Assembly (NCBI GenBank): GCA_937870635.1
Contig: CALMZP010000147.1
Location: 1-64,000 of the forward strand
Direction of reading: 5' to 3'
Length of the DNA: 64,000 nucleotides
Source: an uncultured Acidobacteriota bacterium
Lineage (GTDB): Bacteria; Acidobacteriota; Thermoanaerobaculia; Gp7-AA8
Position 1 is the stretch's first letter. Every line of letters starts with the position of its first letter. Shown one piece after another: positions 49,714 through 56,964 of this stretch. Under the pieces are notes generated by a model, which was not told the DNA's origin, did not search any database, and saw nothing but the letters and a program-made list of their open reading frames with translations. A program made the translations under genes and the position numbers.

Positions 49714-50493
49714 GTGGACATCCGCGTCCAAACCTGGACTGAGCTGCAGGAAGCTCTGTTCGAAAATTCGTGGCAGGAAGGGATCGCCCGCTTCCGCTCG
49801 AACTATGTCTTCCGCGGTGTTCCCCGCGTCAGCCATGCGCTCGAGACCAGCCTGCAGACGGGCGGCTTCGTCGCCAAGGAGCGGCATCTGCTCGCCAGTT
49901 TCCGTAAATACGCGGCGCGCAACGCCGTGCAAGGTGACGTGCTCTGGAACTGGCTCTCGCTGGCGAAGCATCACGGCCTGCCCACGCGCGTGCTGGACTG
50001 GACGTATTCGCCGTACGTGGCGATGCACTTCGTGACTCACGACGCCAAACACTTCGACGAAGACGGCGCGATCTGGTGCGTCGACTACCGGAAAACGAAC
50101 GAGCTGCTCCCCAAGGCGCTTCGCAGGCAACTGGAAGAGAATGACGTCAACATCTTTACCATCGAGATGATCGAGAACGTGGCTGCGTCGCTGGCCGAGT
50201 TCGACCGTCTCTCGAAGGACGACTTCGTCCTCTTCTTCGAGCCGCCCTCGCTCGACGAGCGCATCGTCAACCAGTTCGCCCTCTTCTCGCTGCCCTCGAA
50301 CCCGGAGATGCTCCTGGAGTCGCTTCTGAAACGCCTGGAGAAAATGTACCGCCGTGTCATCGTTCCGGCCGCGCTGAAGTGGGAAATCCGCGACAAGCTC
50401 GATCAGGCCAACGTGACCGAGCGTGTCCTCTTCCCCGGGCTGGATGGCCTCTCGGCCTGGCTGAAGCGCTACTTCACGACCCGAAAAACGTGA
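49714..50493 (+). CDS. FRG-domain protein
   Basis: A 259-residue protein built around the FRG domain: NYVFRGVPRVSHALETSLQT contains the FRG triplet, then WNWLSLAKHHGLPTRVLDWTYSPYVAMHF and GAIWCVDYRK. FRG proteins are common in accessory and defence-type loci, but the biochemical activity is not established to my knowledge. The GTG at 49714 gives the clean start MDIRVQTWTELQEALF; TTG at 49696 is the alternative. A hairpin element and an antitoxin-like HTH gene follow. Confidence 0.85.
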   Translation: MDIRVQTWTELQEALFENSWQEGIARFRSNYVFRGVPRVSHALETSLQTGGFVAKERHLLASFRKYAARNAVQGDVLWNWLSLAKHHGLPTRVLDWTYSPYVAMHFVTHDAKHFDEDGAIWCVDYRKTNELLPKALRRQLEENDVNIFTIEMIENVAASLAEFDRLSKDDFVLFFEPPSLDERIVNQFALFSLPSNPEMLLESLLKRLEKMYRRVIVPAALKWEIRDKLDQANVTERVLFPGLDGLSAWLKRYFTTRKT

Positions 50494-50512
50494 CGGCGCT
50501 GCGGAAAAACGT

Positions 50513-50614
50513 GTCATCCCGAGCCTGAACGAGGGACCTGGGGGGGTTGGGCGGCACGAGGCATCATGTTCGCGCCACCCGGCGCCCAGATCCCTCGCTC
50601 ACGCTCTGATGACA
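50513..50614. repeat. Hairpin element, GTCATCCCGAG/GAGGGACCTGGG family
   Basis: GTCATCCCGAGCCTGAACGA... (50513-50542) pairs with CCCAGATCCCTCGCTCACGC... to GATGAC (50584-50613). Same family as at 27453. It fills the space between the FRG gene and the HTH gene. Confidence 0.83.
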
Positions 50615-50683
50615 GTGTGCTGCGGCACCACGCGCTGCCGCACTTCCAAAGAGCGTAAGATTGCAGGATCAAGGAGGTCCCGC

Positions 50684-50926
50684 ATGGGCCGCGTCGAAGT
50701 CGCCCCTCCTGTCCCTGCACCGCTCGTCCGGCCGGACGAGGTCAAAGCCATCCGCTACCGCCTCAATCAGTCGCAGTCGGATTTTGCGACGATGATCGGC
50801 GTCAGCCTCGCCACCCTTCAGGGCTGGGAGGAAGGCAGGCACCGTCCAGATGGTCCGGCGATGGCGCTCCTCCGAGTCGCCGCCAAGAATCCGCGCATCG
50901 TGGCCAAAACCCTCGGACGCGGTTAA
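50684..50926 (+). CDS. HigA2/NadS-like HTH antitoxin-type protein (no toxin gene beside it)
   Basis: An 80-residue HTH_XRE protein. KAIRYRLNQSQSDFATMIGV then SLATLQGWEEGRHRPDGPAM and ALLRVAAKNPRIV match the antitoxins of HigB/RelE-type systems in which the toxin gene comes first. A perfect AAGGAGG site precedes the ATG at 50684. Upstream, where the toxin should be, is only the hairpin element at 50513-50614, so the gene looks orphaned. The stop overlaps that of a DUF1361 gene remnant on the other strand. Confidence 0.82.
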   Translation: MGRVEVAPPVPAPLVRPDEVKAIRYRLNQSQSDFATMIGVSLATLQGWEEGRHRPDGPAMALLRVAAKNPRIVAKTLGRG

Positions 50927-51156
50927 CGCGGCGCATCGCGCCGGACCGTCGTCAGCGCGAATACGCGCAGCGCGACATAGCCGAGAAGAAGCGCGATTCC
51001 GTAGACGACCGTGACGCCCAGTGTGCGGTCATCGGGATTCCGAAGCCGCACCGCGACGTCAGCCAGCAGCTGTCGCGGCTTCGAGACCGCATCCCAGCTG
51101 TTCCATCGAAGGAAACGGCCCAGGTAGATCCTCAGAAAACTGATCGCACTCGCTGT
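50923..51156 (-). pseudogene. C-terminal remnant of a DUF1361 membrane protein
   Basis: Minus-strand translation from 51156 gives about 77 residues with a clear DUF1361 C-terminus: AISFLRIYLGRFLRWNSWDA, SKPRQLLADVAVRLRNPDD, TVVYGIALLLGYVALRVF, then a TAA stop. A TAG in frame at 51157-51159 closes the frame upstream, and the first ~150 residues of the family are missing. So only the 3' end of the gene is left. Confidence 0.72.
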
Positions 51157-51229
51157 CTATGCAGTGATGTTCCTCCCGACCGCCGACTACCGGACGACCG
51201 CGTGGATTCGCGCCAACGTCCCGGTATGA
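51128..51229 (+). pseudogene. Possible 3' remnant of an unidentified gene
   Basis: An open stretch without start reads LIALAVYAVMFLPTADYRTT then AWIRANVPV and TGA. The TGA overlaps the ATG of the next fragment (ATGA), as in real operons here. It is too short to identify and overlaps the DUF1361 remnant on the other strand by ~30 bp, which marks a junction near 51140. Confidence 0.4.
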
Positions 51230-51336
51230 AACGTCTTCTCCCCATCCTGCTGCTCTTCGCGGTCATTCCATTGCGCGCTGCGGACTTGGATCTTCTGCCG
51301 GCTCCGCCGACCCGGCGCCGAGCGGCAGGGCGCTGA
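51226..51336 (+). pseudogene. Signal-peptide remnant of a secreted protein
   Basis: A 36-codon frame starts MKRLLPILLLFAVIPLRAAD, a good signal peptide with cleavage after RAA, but stops after LPAPPTRRRAAGR. It looks like the first codons of an exported-protein gene whose remainder is lost. A true micro-peptide cannot be excluded. Confidence 0.45.
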
Positions 51337-51379
51337 AACAGGTGGCCAGCCCGCTGCTGACGGGCCGGCCATTTTTCAA

Positions 51380-51673
51380 TCAGCAAACCCCGCTGATCAC
51401 GATCACTTCGGGCATGCCCCGATCGACTTTGCGATGCATCAGGAGCCGGCCGAGGAGGCCGACGCCGAAGCCCGCGCCAACCGCTGACGCAACCCACGGC
51501 CCGGGATGGGTCCGCAGATGGTTCTGCGTCTTTGAAACCGATCCTCGCATCGTGCTGCGCATCGATGACACCGTGCTCATGCCGCGCGACTTGAACCTGT
51601 CGAGCTTGCCCTTCCACCCGGACTGGGTTATCACCTCTGAGCTGAGAACGTCGGAAGTGCGATTGCTTTCCAT
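51380..51673 (-). CDS. DUF883/ElaB-like small membrane-associated protein
   Basis: A 97-residue protein. The N-terminal half is polar and helical; the C-terminal half has HLRTHPGPWVASAVGAGFGV then GLLGRLLMHRK, a glycine-zipper hydrophobic segment after a (N/H)PxPW motif, as in ElaB/YqjD-like proteins that tether ribosomes or stress proteins to the inner membrane. The last residues (VDRGMPEVIVISGVC) end in cysteine. GGGAGG six bases before the ATG at 51673 is a strong ribosome binding site. The role is inferred only from layout. Confidence 0.65.
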   Translation of the reverse strand: MESNRTSDVLSSEVITQSGWKGKLDRFKSRGMSTVSSMRSTMRGSVSKTQNHLRTHPGPWVASAVGAGFGVGLLGRLLMHRKVDRGMPEVIVISGVC

Positions 51674-51732
51674 TCAATCCTCCCTTCTGACTTCACTCTC
51701 AATCACTGCGAGGAAGGTGCCAAAGAGGAAGG

Positions 51733-52044
51733 TCAACTCGTTGGTACAGTTGAGCTTACGAGGCGACCGACAGTGATGAGTCCGACCAGTTTCGCGCCAT
51801 CGACCAGCTCCAGCTCGGTCCCGCTCCGCAAGCCGGCGGCCTCGGCCTCGAGCTCGACGACGACCCGCGCGGACTCGCCAGGAAACACCGCGGGTGGTCC
51901 CTCGATGAATCGCACGCGCAGGAGCTGATCCTCGCCGGCGATACGGGCCCACGGGCGATAGTTGCCCTCACGCGGCATGACCATCTCCGCTCGACCACCC
52001 GCATCCTCGGGCAGGAGAACGACGAGTCCCTCGATCCAGGACAT
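51733..52044 (-). CDS. EF-Tu C-terminal-like beta-barrel protein
   Basis: A 103-residue protein (YRPWARIAGEDQLLRVRFIE, PPAVFPGESARVVVELEA, TELELVDGAKLVGLITVGRL) that matches the C-terminal beta-barrel of elongation factor Tu as a stand-alone unit, of the small family sometimes called 'EF-Tu-like hypothetical'. It lacks the GTPase domain. Function unknown. It is followed on the same strand by the ElaB-like gene and preceded by the YkgJ gene. Confidence 0.72.
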   Translation of the reverse strand: MSWIEGLVVLLPEDAGGRAEMVMPREGNYRPWARIAGEDQLLRVRFIEGPPAVFPGESARVVVELEAEAAGLRSGTELELVDGAKLVGLITVGRLVSSTVPTS

Positions 52045-52063
52045 GGGGTTATTTTACAGAGGG

Positions 52064-52330
52064 TCAGACCGGTTTCGTATCGAGCTCCAACCGCGCGAGG
52101 TACGCGAGTGCCTCCGCCGTCGTCGTCCCGCACATCTCCACCGACGCACGGAGGCGGCCACAGATTTCCGGCCGGTCGGGATGACCGTAGATCCCGCAGA
52201 GATTCTCCGCCGTCAGCTGTACGCAACGGACACCGGCCGGTTTGCCGTGAGGCATCCCCGGGATCGGCGATGAGATCGAAGGTGCGATGCAGCAGGCACC
52301 ACAGCCGGCGCGGCAGTTCACGGACGTCAT
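52064..52330 (-). CDS. YkgJ-family cysteine-cluster protein
   Basis: An 88-residue protein of the CxxCxACC type: VNCRAGCGACCIAPSISSPI, then RCVQLTAENLCGIYGHPDRP and EICG, with eight or more cysteines that can hold an iron-sulfur or zinc cluster. Function in bacteria is not known. The ATG at 52330 overlaps the stop of the upstream DUF3267 gene (ATGA), so they are coupled. The longer frame to 52375 reads into that gene. Confidence 0.88.
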   Translation of the reverse strand: MTSVNCRAGCGACCIAPSISSPIPGMPHGKPAGVRCVQLTAENLCGIYGHPDRPEICGRLRASVEMCGTTTAEALAYLARLELDTKPV

Positions 52331-52932
52331 GGTCTCACGCGCGCGTAAAAGAACGACCGGCCACCTTCGTCCCACGTGTAAAGCTCACGGTCCCTGTGAT
52401 GCCAGTAGTAGTTCATGAGCGCCCAGTCACCGCTGACGCCGGCCGTATGCCACAGGAGCATGGTGAGCCAGAGGACACTCCAGCCGGGAAAGAGCAAGGC
52501 GAGAACGATGGCCAGCGGCGTGATCACCACGAACGGAGCGAGTGCCACGACGAAAAAGACTCCCCTCCCCGCCACGAATCGCTCCGCGACGACGTACGCT
52601 GCCAGGTAACGCCATAGCATCTTCCAGCGGATCTCGCGCGCGCCTGCCATCCGGTAAGCCAGCGCGTGCAACCCCTCGTGCAACGGCAGCACCACGGTGA
52701 ACATCACCAGGAACCCCGCCGCAAACTGCGCGAGAGCTGCCATCCACGTGATGTCGTGCATGATGGCGGCCGCGATGACGGCCGCCAGTGCAATCAACGA
52801 GAGCAGGTGGTGAAGGCGCGTGATCCAGCTCGTTTTCTCGAAGAAGTATCGGGCCGCAAACGTGATGAGATCGTCGTAGTGGAGCTCGTCGAGGAGCTCG
52901 AACCGGTCCCCGCGCAACTCATCGATCGTCAT
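52327..52932 (-). CDS. DUF3267 putative membrane zincin metalloprotease
   Basis: A 201-residue membrane protein with four or five helices. The motif VLPLHEGLHALAYRMAGA is an HExxH zinc site in a helix, followed by HxxxxY-type residues, as in the DUF3267 family predicted to be intramembrane or membrane-linked proteases. The late segment WHTAGVSGDWALMNYYW is also conserved. The ATG at 52932 is immediately preceded by the second MITE-like element, leaving no normal leader. Downstream it overlaps the YkgJ gene. Confidence 0.82.
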   Translation of the reverse strand: MTIDELRGDRFELLDELHYDDLITFAARYFFEKTSWITRLHHLLSLIALAAVIAAAIMHDITWMAALAQFAAGFLVMFTVVLPLHEGLHALAYRMAGAREIRWKMLWRYLAAYVVAERFVAGRGVFFVVALAPFVVITPLAIVLALLFPGWSVLWLTMLLWHTAGVSGDWALMNYYWHHRDRELYTWDEGGRSFFYARVRP

Positions 52933-53044
52933 GGTGTCATGGTGTCAGGTCTGGAAAAACAACTTTTCTTCCATTAGTGAAGCGTCGGAGACGCGTTCAC
53001 TAATGGAAGAAAAGTTGTTTTTCCAGACCTGACACCATGACACC
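52933..53044. mobile_element. MITE-like inverted-repeat element, copy 2
   Basis: GGTGTCATGGTGTCAGGTCT... mirrored by ...AGACCTGACACCATGACACC, with the shared arm GGTGTCAGGTCTGGAAAAAC then AACTTTTCTTCCA. The inner stem ATTAGTGAA/TTCACTAAT and the loop differ from copy 1. It fills the gap between the DUF3267 start codon and the ftsK stop codon exactly. Confidence 0.86.
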
Positions 53045-55552
53045 TCAAATGCTCCCATTGGCAGACGGATAGTCGTCGGCGCGGACGAGGATGTCGCGCG
53101 GCTTCGATCCCTGGGACGGACCGACGATCCCGTTCGCTTCCATGATCTCGATCAGCCTCGCCGCGCGGGAGTAGCCGAGCTTGAGCCGGCGCTGCAGGTA
53201 CGACGCGGAAGCCTGGCCCGTGGACAGCACCACGCGCACGGCGTCGTCGTACTTCGGGTCCTCGAGATACTCGATCCCATCGACGCCGCTCTTCTCCTCG
53301 ACCGGCTTGGTGATCTCCTCGATGAACTTCGGCTCGCCCTGATTCTTCTTCACGAAATCGACGATCTCGTTGATTTCCTTCTCGGAGACGTACGCGCCGT
53401 GAATGCGTCGGATGCGCGCCGTGCCGGGCGGCAGGAAGAGCATGTCTCCGCGGCCGAGAAGCTTTTCGGCGCCCTGTGTATCGAGGATCGTTCGGGAGTC
53501 GACCTTCGACGCCACCTGGTAGGAGATGCGCGAGGGGAAGTTTGCCTTGATGACGCCGGTGATGACGTCGACCGATGGACGCTGCGTAGCGATGATCAGA
53601 TGGATACCGACTGCGCGGGCCTTCTGCGCGATGCGCGTGACGGAGTCCTCGACGTCCTTCGACGCCACCATCATCAGGTCGGCGAACTCGTCGATGATGA
53701 TCACGATGTACTGCATCGGCTCAGGGAGCGGCCCATCGTCCTCGGCCGACACCTTGCGCGCGCGGCGATGCGCGTCCGGATCCTTGAGGAGCGCGTTGTA
53801 CTGGTCGATGTTGCGCACTCCGCACTCGGCCAGCGTCCGGTAGCGGTTCTCCATCTCGGCCACGGCCCAGATGAGGGCGTTCGACGCGAGCTTCGGATCC
53901 GTAACGATCGGATGCAGCAGATGAGGGATGTCCTCGTAGATCTTCAGCTCGACCATCTTGGGGTCGATCATGATCATGCGCAGCTGCTTCGGCAGAGCCT
54001 TGTAGAGCAGCGACACGATCATCGAGTTGAGGCCAACAGATTTGCCTGCGCCGGTCGCACCGGCAATCAGGAGATGAGGCATGCGGGCAAGGTCGGTGAC
54101 GATCGGGTCGCCATGAATGTCCTTGCCGAGAGCGAGCGTCATCGTAGTGCCGGACTGCGAGAAGGCGTCCGTATCGATGATGTCGCGCAGGTTGATGTCT
54201 TCACGCTTCCGGTTCGGAACTTCGATGCCGACCGTCGACGACCCGGAAATGCGTTCGATGCGGATCGACTCGGCCTTCAACGCCAATGCGAGGTCGTCCC
54301 CGAGGTTGACGACCTTGGCGTATTTGACGGCGGGGCCCGGCTTGAACTCGAACGTCGTGACGACCGGTCCGGGGTGATAGGCCGTGATCTCGCCTTCGAC
54401 CGAGAACTCACGGCATCGCTCCTCGATCAGACGGCCGATCTCCAGGAACTTCTTGTGCACGTCATCGTTGATCTGGTCCTGCTTCGGCCCGGGAGTCAGC
54501 AGCGACACGGGTGGCAGCTGATCGTTGCCGCGATTCTCGCGCCCCGGCCGGGTCGAGGGCGCCTTCGGCTTGCGCATCGCCGGCCGCGGCGGGAGCGTCG
54601 CCGCTCGCGGGATCCGGGTCGCCGGCGGCTCGTCGTAGAGATCCTCGAAAGAGTCGTCGATGACCGGTTTCTTCTTCGGAAGAGGGACGACGGGACCGAG
54701 TTCGGCACCTCTTGCAGCGTAAAGCTCGAACGGGTCGGCGTTGTCGCTGAGCGATTCGGCCGCCTTCCGGAGATCCGCCTTCGTTACCTTGCGGATCTGA
54801 AAATGTCCCCGCCCCTTCACCTCGCGCACGACGGGGCCGCCGGCCACCCCCGATACAGGACCCGAGGTCGCGCTCTCCGTGACGAGGCGGAGCGCGGGCG
54901 CTTCCTTCTCGAGATGCTTGCGGAGCACCGTCTCCTTCATCTTCTCCTTGCGGCGGCGCTCGTTCACACGCGCCCAGTGCATGGAGAGTCTCCGTCCCGC
55001 CGCGATCAGCTGTTCCTGAACCATCATGAAGATCGCCGCGAGGCTGATGCGTGTCGCGAGCAGAAGACCGACGAGCACCGCGGTGACGAGCACGATCGCG
55101 GCGCCGCTGGCGTTGAGATTCGAAGATGCTGTGCGGTTGATCTCCTGCCCGAGATACCCGCCCGACGGAATGAGCGAGCCGCGGATCCAGGCCTTCCCGA
55201 TCGTCAGGTCCAGAAGCGCGGGCACGGCCAGGGACAGGACGAAGAAGCCGATCAGCTTCGTGTGCGCGTACTCGAGCTCCTTCGCCCAGAAACGGTTCCA
55301 TCCGATGATCAGAAGAGCCGTGGGGAAAAGGAGGCTGGCGAACCCGAAAAAACCGACGAAGATCCACGAGATCGTCGCGCCGTAGTAACCGATGGCGTTC
55401 GCGATCGTGGTGTTGGTGGAGGTGTAAAAGGCGGAGGAATCGTTGGGGTGATAGGTCAGCAACGCCGCGGCGAGCGTCACGCCCGCCGCGAGCACGACGA
55501 TCCCGATCAGCTCACCACCGCGCCGGCTCCGCGTGAATTGAAGAAGGTCCAT
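53045..55552 (-). CDS. ftsK: DNA translocase FtsK
   Basis: Double-stranded DNA pump that clears chromosomes from the division septum. 835 residues: four to five membrane helices (~15-175), a short Pro/Arg/Lys linker (~200-355), the alpha/beta motor with Walker A GATGAGKS (498-505) and Walker B IIIDEFADLM (618-627), and the DNA-reading gamma winged helix (~765-825, DDAVRVVLSTGQASASYLQR). The linker is short compared with E. coli. The ATG at 55552 was chosen; the open frame continues to 56734, but that part is an out-of-frame reading of the cupredoxin gene. The stop touches the MITE-like element. Confidence 0.94.
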   Translation of the reverse strand: MDLLQFTRSRRGGELIGIVVLAAGVTLAAALLTYHPNDSSAFYTSTNTTIANAIGYYGATISWIFVGFFGFASLLFPTALLIIGWNRFWAKELEYAHTKLIGFFVLSLAVPALLDLTIGKAWIRGSLIPSGGYLGQEINRTASSNLNASGAAIVLVTAVLVGLLLATRISLAAIFMMVQEQLIAAGRRLSMHWARVNERRRKEKMKETVLRKHLEKEAPALRLVTESATSGPVSGVAGGPVVREVKGRGHFQIRKVTKADLRKAAESLSDNADPFELYAARGAELGPVVPLPKKKPVIDDSFEDLYDEPPATRIPRAATLPPRPAMRKPKAPSTRPGRENRGNDQLPPVSLLTPGPKQDQINDDVHKKFLEIGRLIEERCREFSVEGEITAYHPGPVVTTFEFKPGPAVKYAKVVNLGDDLALALKAESIRIERISGSSTVGIEVPNRKREDINLRDIIDTDAFSQSGTTMTLALGKDIHGDPIVTDLARMPHLLIAGATGAGKSVGLNSMIVSLLYKALPKQLRMIMIDPKMVELKIYEDIPHLLHPIVTDPKLASNALIWAVAEMENRYRTLAECGVRNIDQYNALLKDPDAHRRARKVSAEDDGPLPEPMQYIVIIIDEFADLMMVASKDVEDSVTRIAQKARAVGIHLIIATQRPSVDVITGVIKANFPSRISYQVASKVDSRTILDTQGAEKLLGRGDMLFLPPGTARIRRIHGAYVSEKEINEIVDFVKKNQGEPKFIEEITKPVEEKSGVDGIEYLEDPKYDDAVRVVLSTGQASASYLQRRLKLGYSRAARLIEIMEANGIVGPSQGSKPRDILVRADDYPSANGSI

Positions 55553-55610
55553 CCCCACCCGACACTCCCGTCGGCGAAGTGTAACAGAGTATCCCGAGCG
55601 TGAGCGAGGC

Positions 55611-55665
55611 ACGGAGGGCGCAGCAAGCTGCGCCCAGCCTGAGCGGCAGCCAAGCTGCCGCACTC
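55611..55665. repeat. Two adjacent GC hairpins upstream of ftsK
   Basis: GGGCGCAGCAAGCTGCGCCC (55617-55636) and GCGGCAGCCAAGCTGCCGC (55644-55662), each a perfect stem with a 2-3 nt loop, share the AAGCTGC core. They lie after the stop of the cupredoxin gene and may terminate its transcript; no T-run follows. Confidence 0.7.
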
Positions 55666-55668
55666 CAA

Positions 55669-56802
55669 TCAGTACCCCGGGCCCGACCCGTTCCCGTTGC
55701 CACCTTCGCCCACGGTGAGCGACCCTGACATGATCGTGTGGCCGGCTCCGCAGGTGCTGACCGTACAGAAGTAGCTGTAGGTTCCCGCGGCGGTCACTTT
55801 GAAGCTCCGCTCCGAGACATTGTTGCCCGAGGGCCTGGTGTCGGGAACGACGGTCGTGAAGGAGGGGCTCGTCATCTGGAAGCCGTGAGTCCCCTCGAGC
55901 CGCCGGATCCGAAGGATCACCGTGTCGCCGACCTTGATGTCGTCCGGAGCCGGCGAGAACGTGATGCTGAAGTCCTGTAGCGTCACGTCGAAGGTACGGG
56001 TCGTCGACTGCGGCGGCGGCTGGGTCGGAGGAACTCCGACGTCTTCGACGGCGGGGACAAAGGTCTGATCCGTCGTTCCGTTGTCGAGCACCGAGGCGTA
56101 GGCAAAGATCGGATTGGAGGCGCTGTAGCTGACCCAGGCATCGGAGAGATCGCTGCCGGCCTGGATGTCGTCCCAGAAGAAGCGATCGGCCATGTTGATC
56201 GGCGTCGTGACGCCGTATGGCGGCATCGTCATCTCCCCGGTTCCCACCAGGGCGTTGTTGCGGTCGTAAAGACGCCACTGAACGGTCGTGTCGGCGTTCA
56301 CGGGATTCACCACGCCGATGTTCGTGCGGAACGTCCCGACCTGCCCCGCGCCGCCGTTGGCTTTCATCTGAAGGATGGCGCCCTTCGGTCGAGCCTGACC
56401 GACGTTGAGGCCCGGGCCGAACTGCCCCAGGGTGCCGTTCGCGGTCTGGGCGTAAATGCGCGAGGTCACTTCGAACGGATCGTCGGATGTGAAAACGATC
56501 GCACCGAGGCTGTTGGTGGCAAAGAGGGCGGTGGTGACGTCGTTGAGGATGTGCATGCTGCGTTTCGGCACGGTGAAGACCGCGCCGGCGGCGGCGATTC
56601 GCGCGGCGTTGTCCACGGGAGGATTTCCGGCGACGGCGAACTTTGCGGTGACCTGAATGTCCTTGTCGAACGACGGGTTGAACACGCGGGCATCCGTGTG
56701 GAAAGGCCCGGTCGTGCCAGAGATCAGGACCCATCGGTCGGCCGCGAACAGGGGCGTGGCCACGAGCAGCAGCAGAACAACGGAAAGACGAAATCTACGC
56801 AT
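55669..56802 (-). CDS. Secreted protein with C-terminal cupredoxin (CuA-like) domain
   Basis: A 377-residue exported protein. A signal peptide (FRLSVVLLLLVATPLFAA) precedes an adhesin-like beta domain (~25-255: ISGTTGPFHTDARVFNPSFD..., IGVVNPVNADTTVQWRLYD). Residues ~275-370 form a cupredoxin: VTLQDFSITFSPAPDDIKVG, then GTHGFQM (His ligand) and YFCTVSTCGAGHTIMSG. The set His...Cys-x4-Cys-x3-His-x2-Met is close to the CuA motif of cytochrome oxidase subunit II, with one extra residue between the cysteines. It may carry copper for electron transfer at the cell surface. The C-terminus is Gly/Asn-rich. Confidence 0.8.
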   Translation of the reverse strand: MRRFRLSVVLLLLVATPLFAADRWVLISGTTGPFHTDARVFNPSFDKDIQVTAKFAVAGNPPVDNAARIAAAGAVFTVPKRSMHILNDVTTALFATNSLGAIVFTSDDPFEVTSRIYAQTANGTLGQFGPGLNVGQARPKGAILQMKANGGAGQVGTFRTNIGVVNPVNADTTVQWRLYDRNNALVGTGEMTMPPYGVTTPINMADRFFWDDIQAGSDLSDAWVSYSASNPIFAYASVLDNGTTDQTFVPAVEDVGVPPTQPPPQSTTRTFDVTLQDFSITFSPAPDDIKVGDTVILRIRRLEGTHGFQMTSPSFTTVVPDTRPSGNNVSERSFKVTAAGTYSYFCTVSTCGAGHTIMSGSLTVGEGGNGNGSGPGY

Positions 56803-56885
56803 GCTCCGATCGTACGCTGCCCCGCCGGCGGCTGCATGTAGGACAATGGAGAGATCCGCCGTAGGAAAAGGGGCGGATCGTTCCG

Positions 56886-56962
56886 GAGAGGCGGAAATGT
56901 TGAATGTTCATGTTGAAAAACAACTTCAACATTCAACATTGAACATTCAACATTCCGCCTCT
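56886..56962. repeat. Heptamer palindrome (TTGAATG word) with unique inverted flanks
   Basis: The arms are AATGTTGAATGTTCATGTTG and CAACTTCAACATTCAACATT plus further units. The unique flanks GAGAGGCGGAA (56886-56896) and TTCCGCCTCTC (56952-56962) are exact reverse complements. The right flank ends two bases before the mutase stop codon. Confidence 0.87.
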
Positions 56963-56964
56963 CT

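Noticed and set aside
53399-55603. 734-residue plus-strand frame
   Set aside because: Antisense shadow of ftsK; no motifs and no ribosome binding site.
55553-56734. Possible ~395-residue N-terminal extension of FtsK
   Set aside because: This part is an out-of-frame reading of the cupredoxin gene (Arg/Gly/His-rich, no motifs); the normal FtsK membrane domain starts at 55552.
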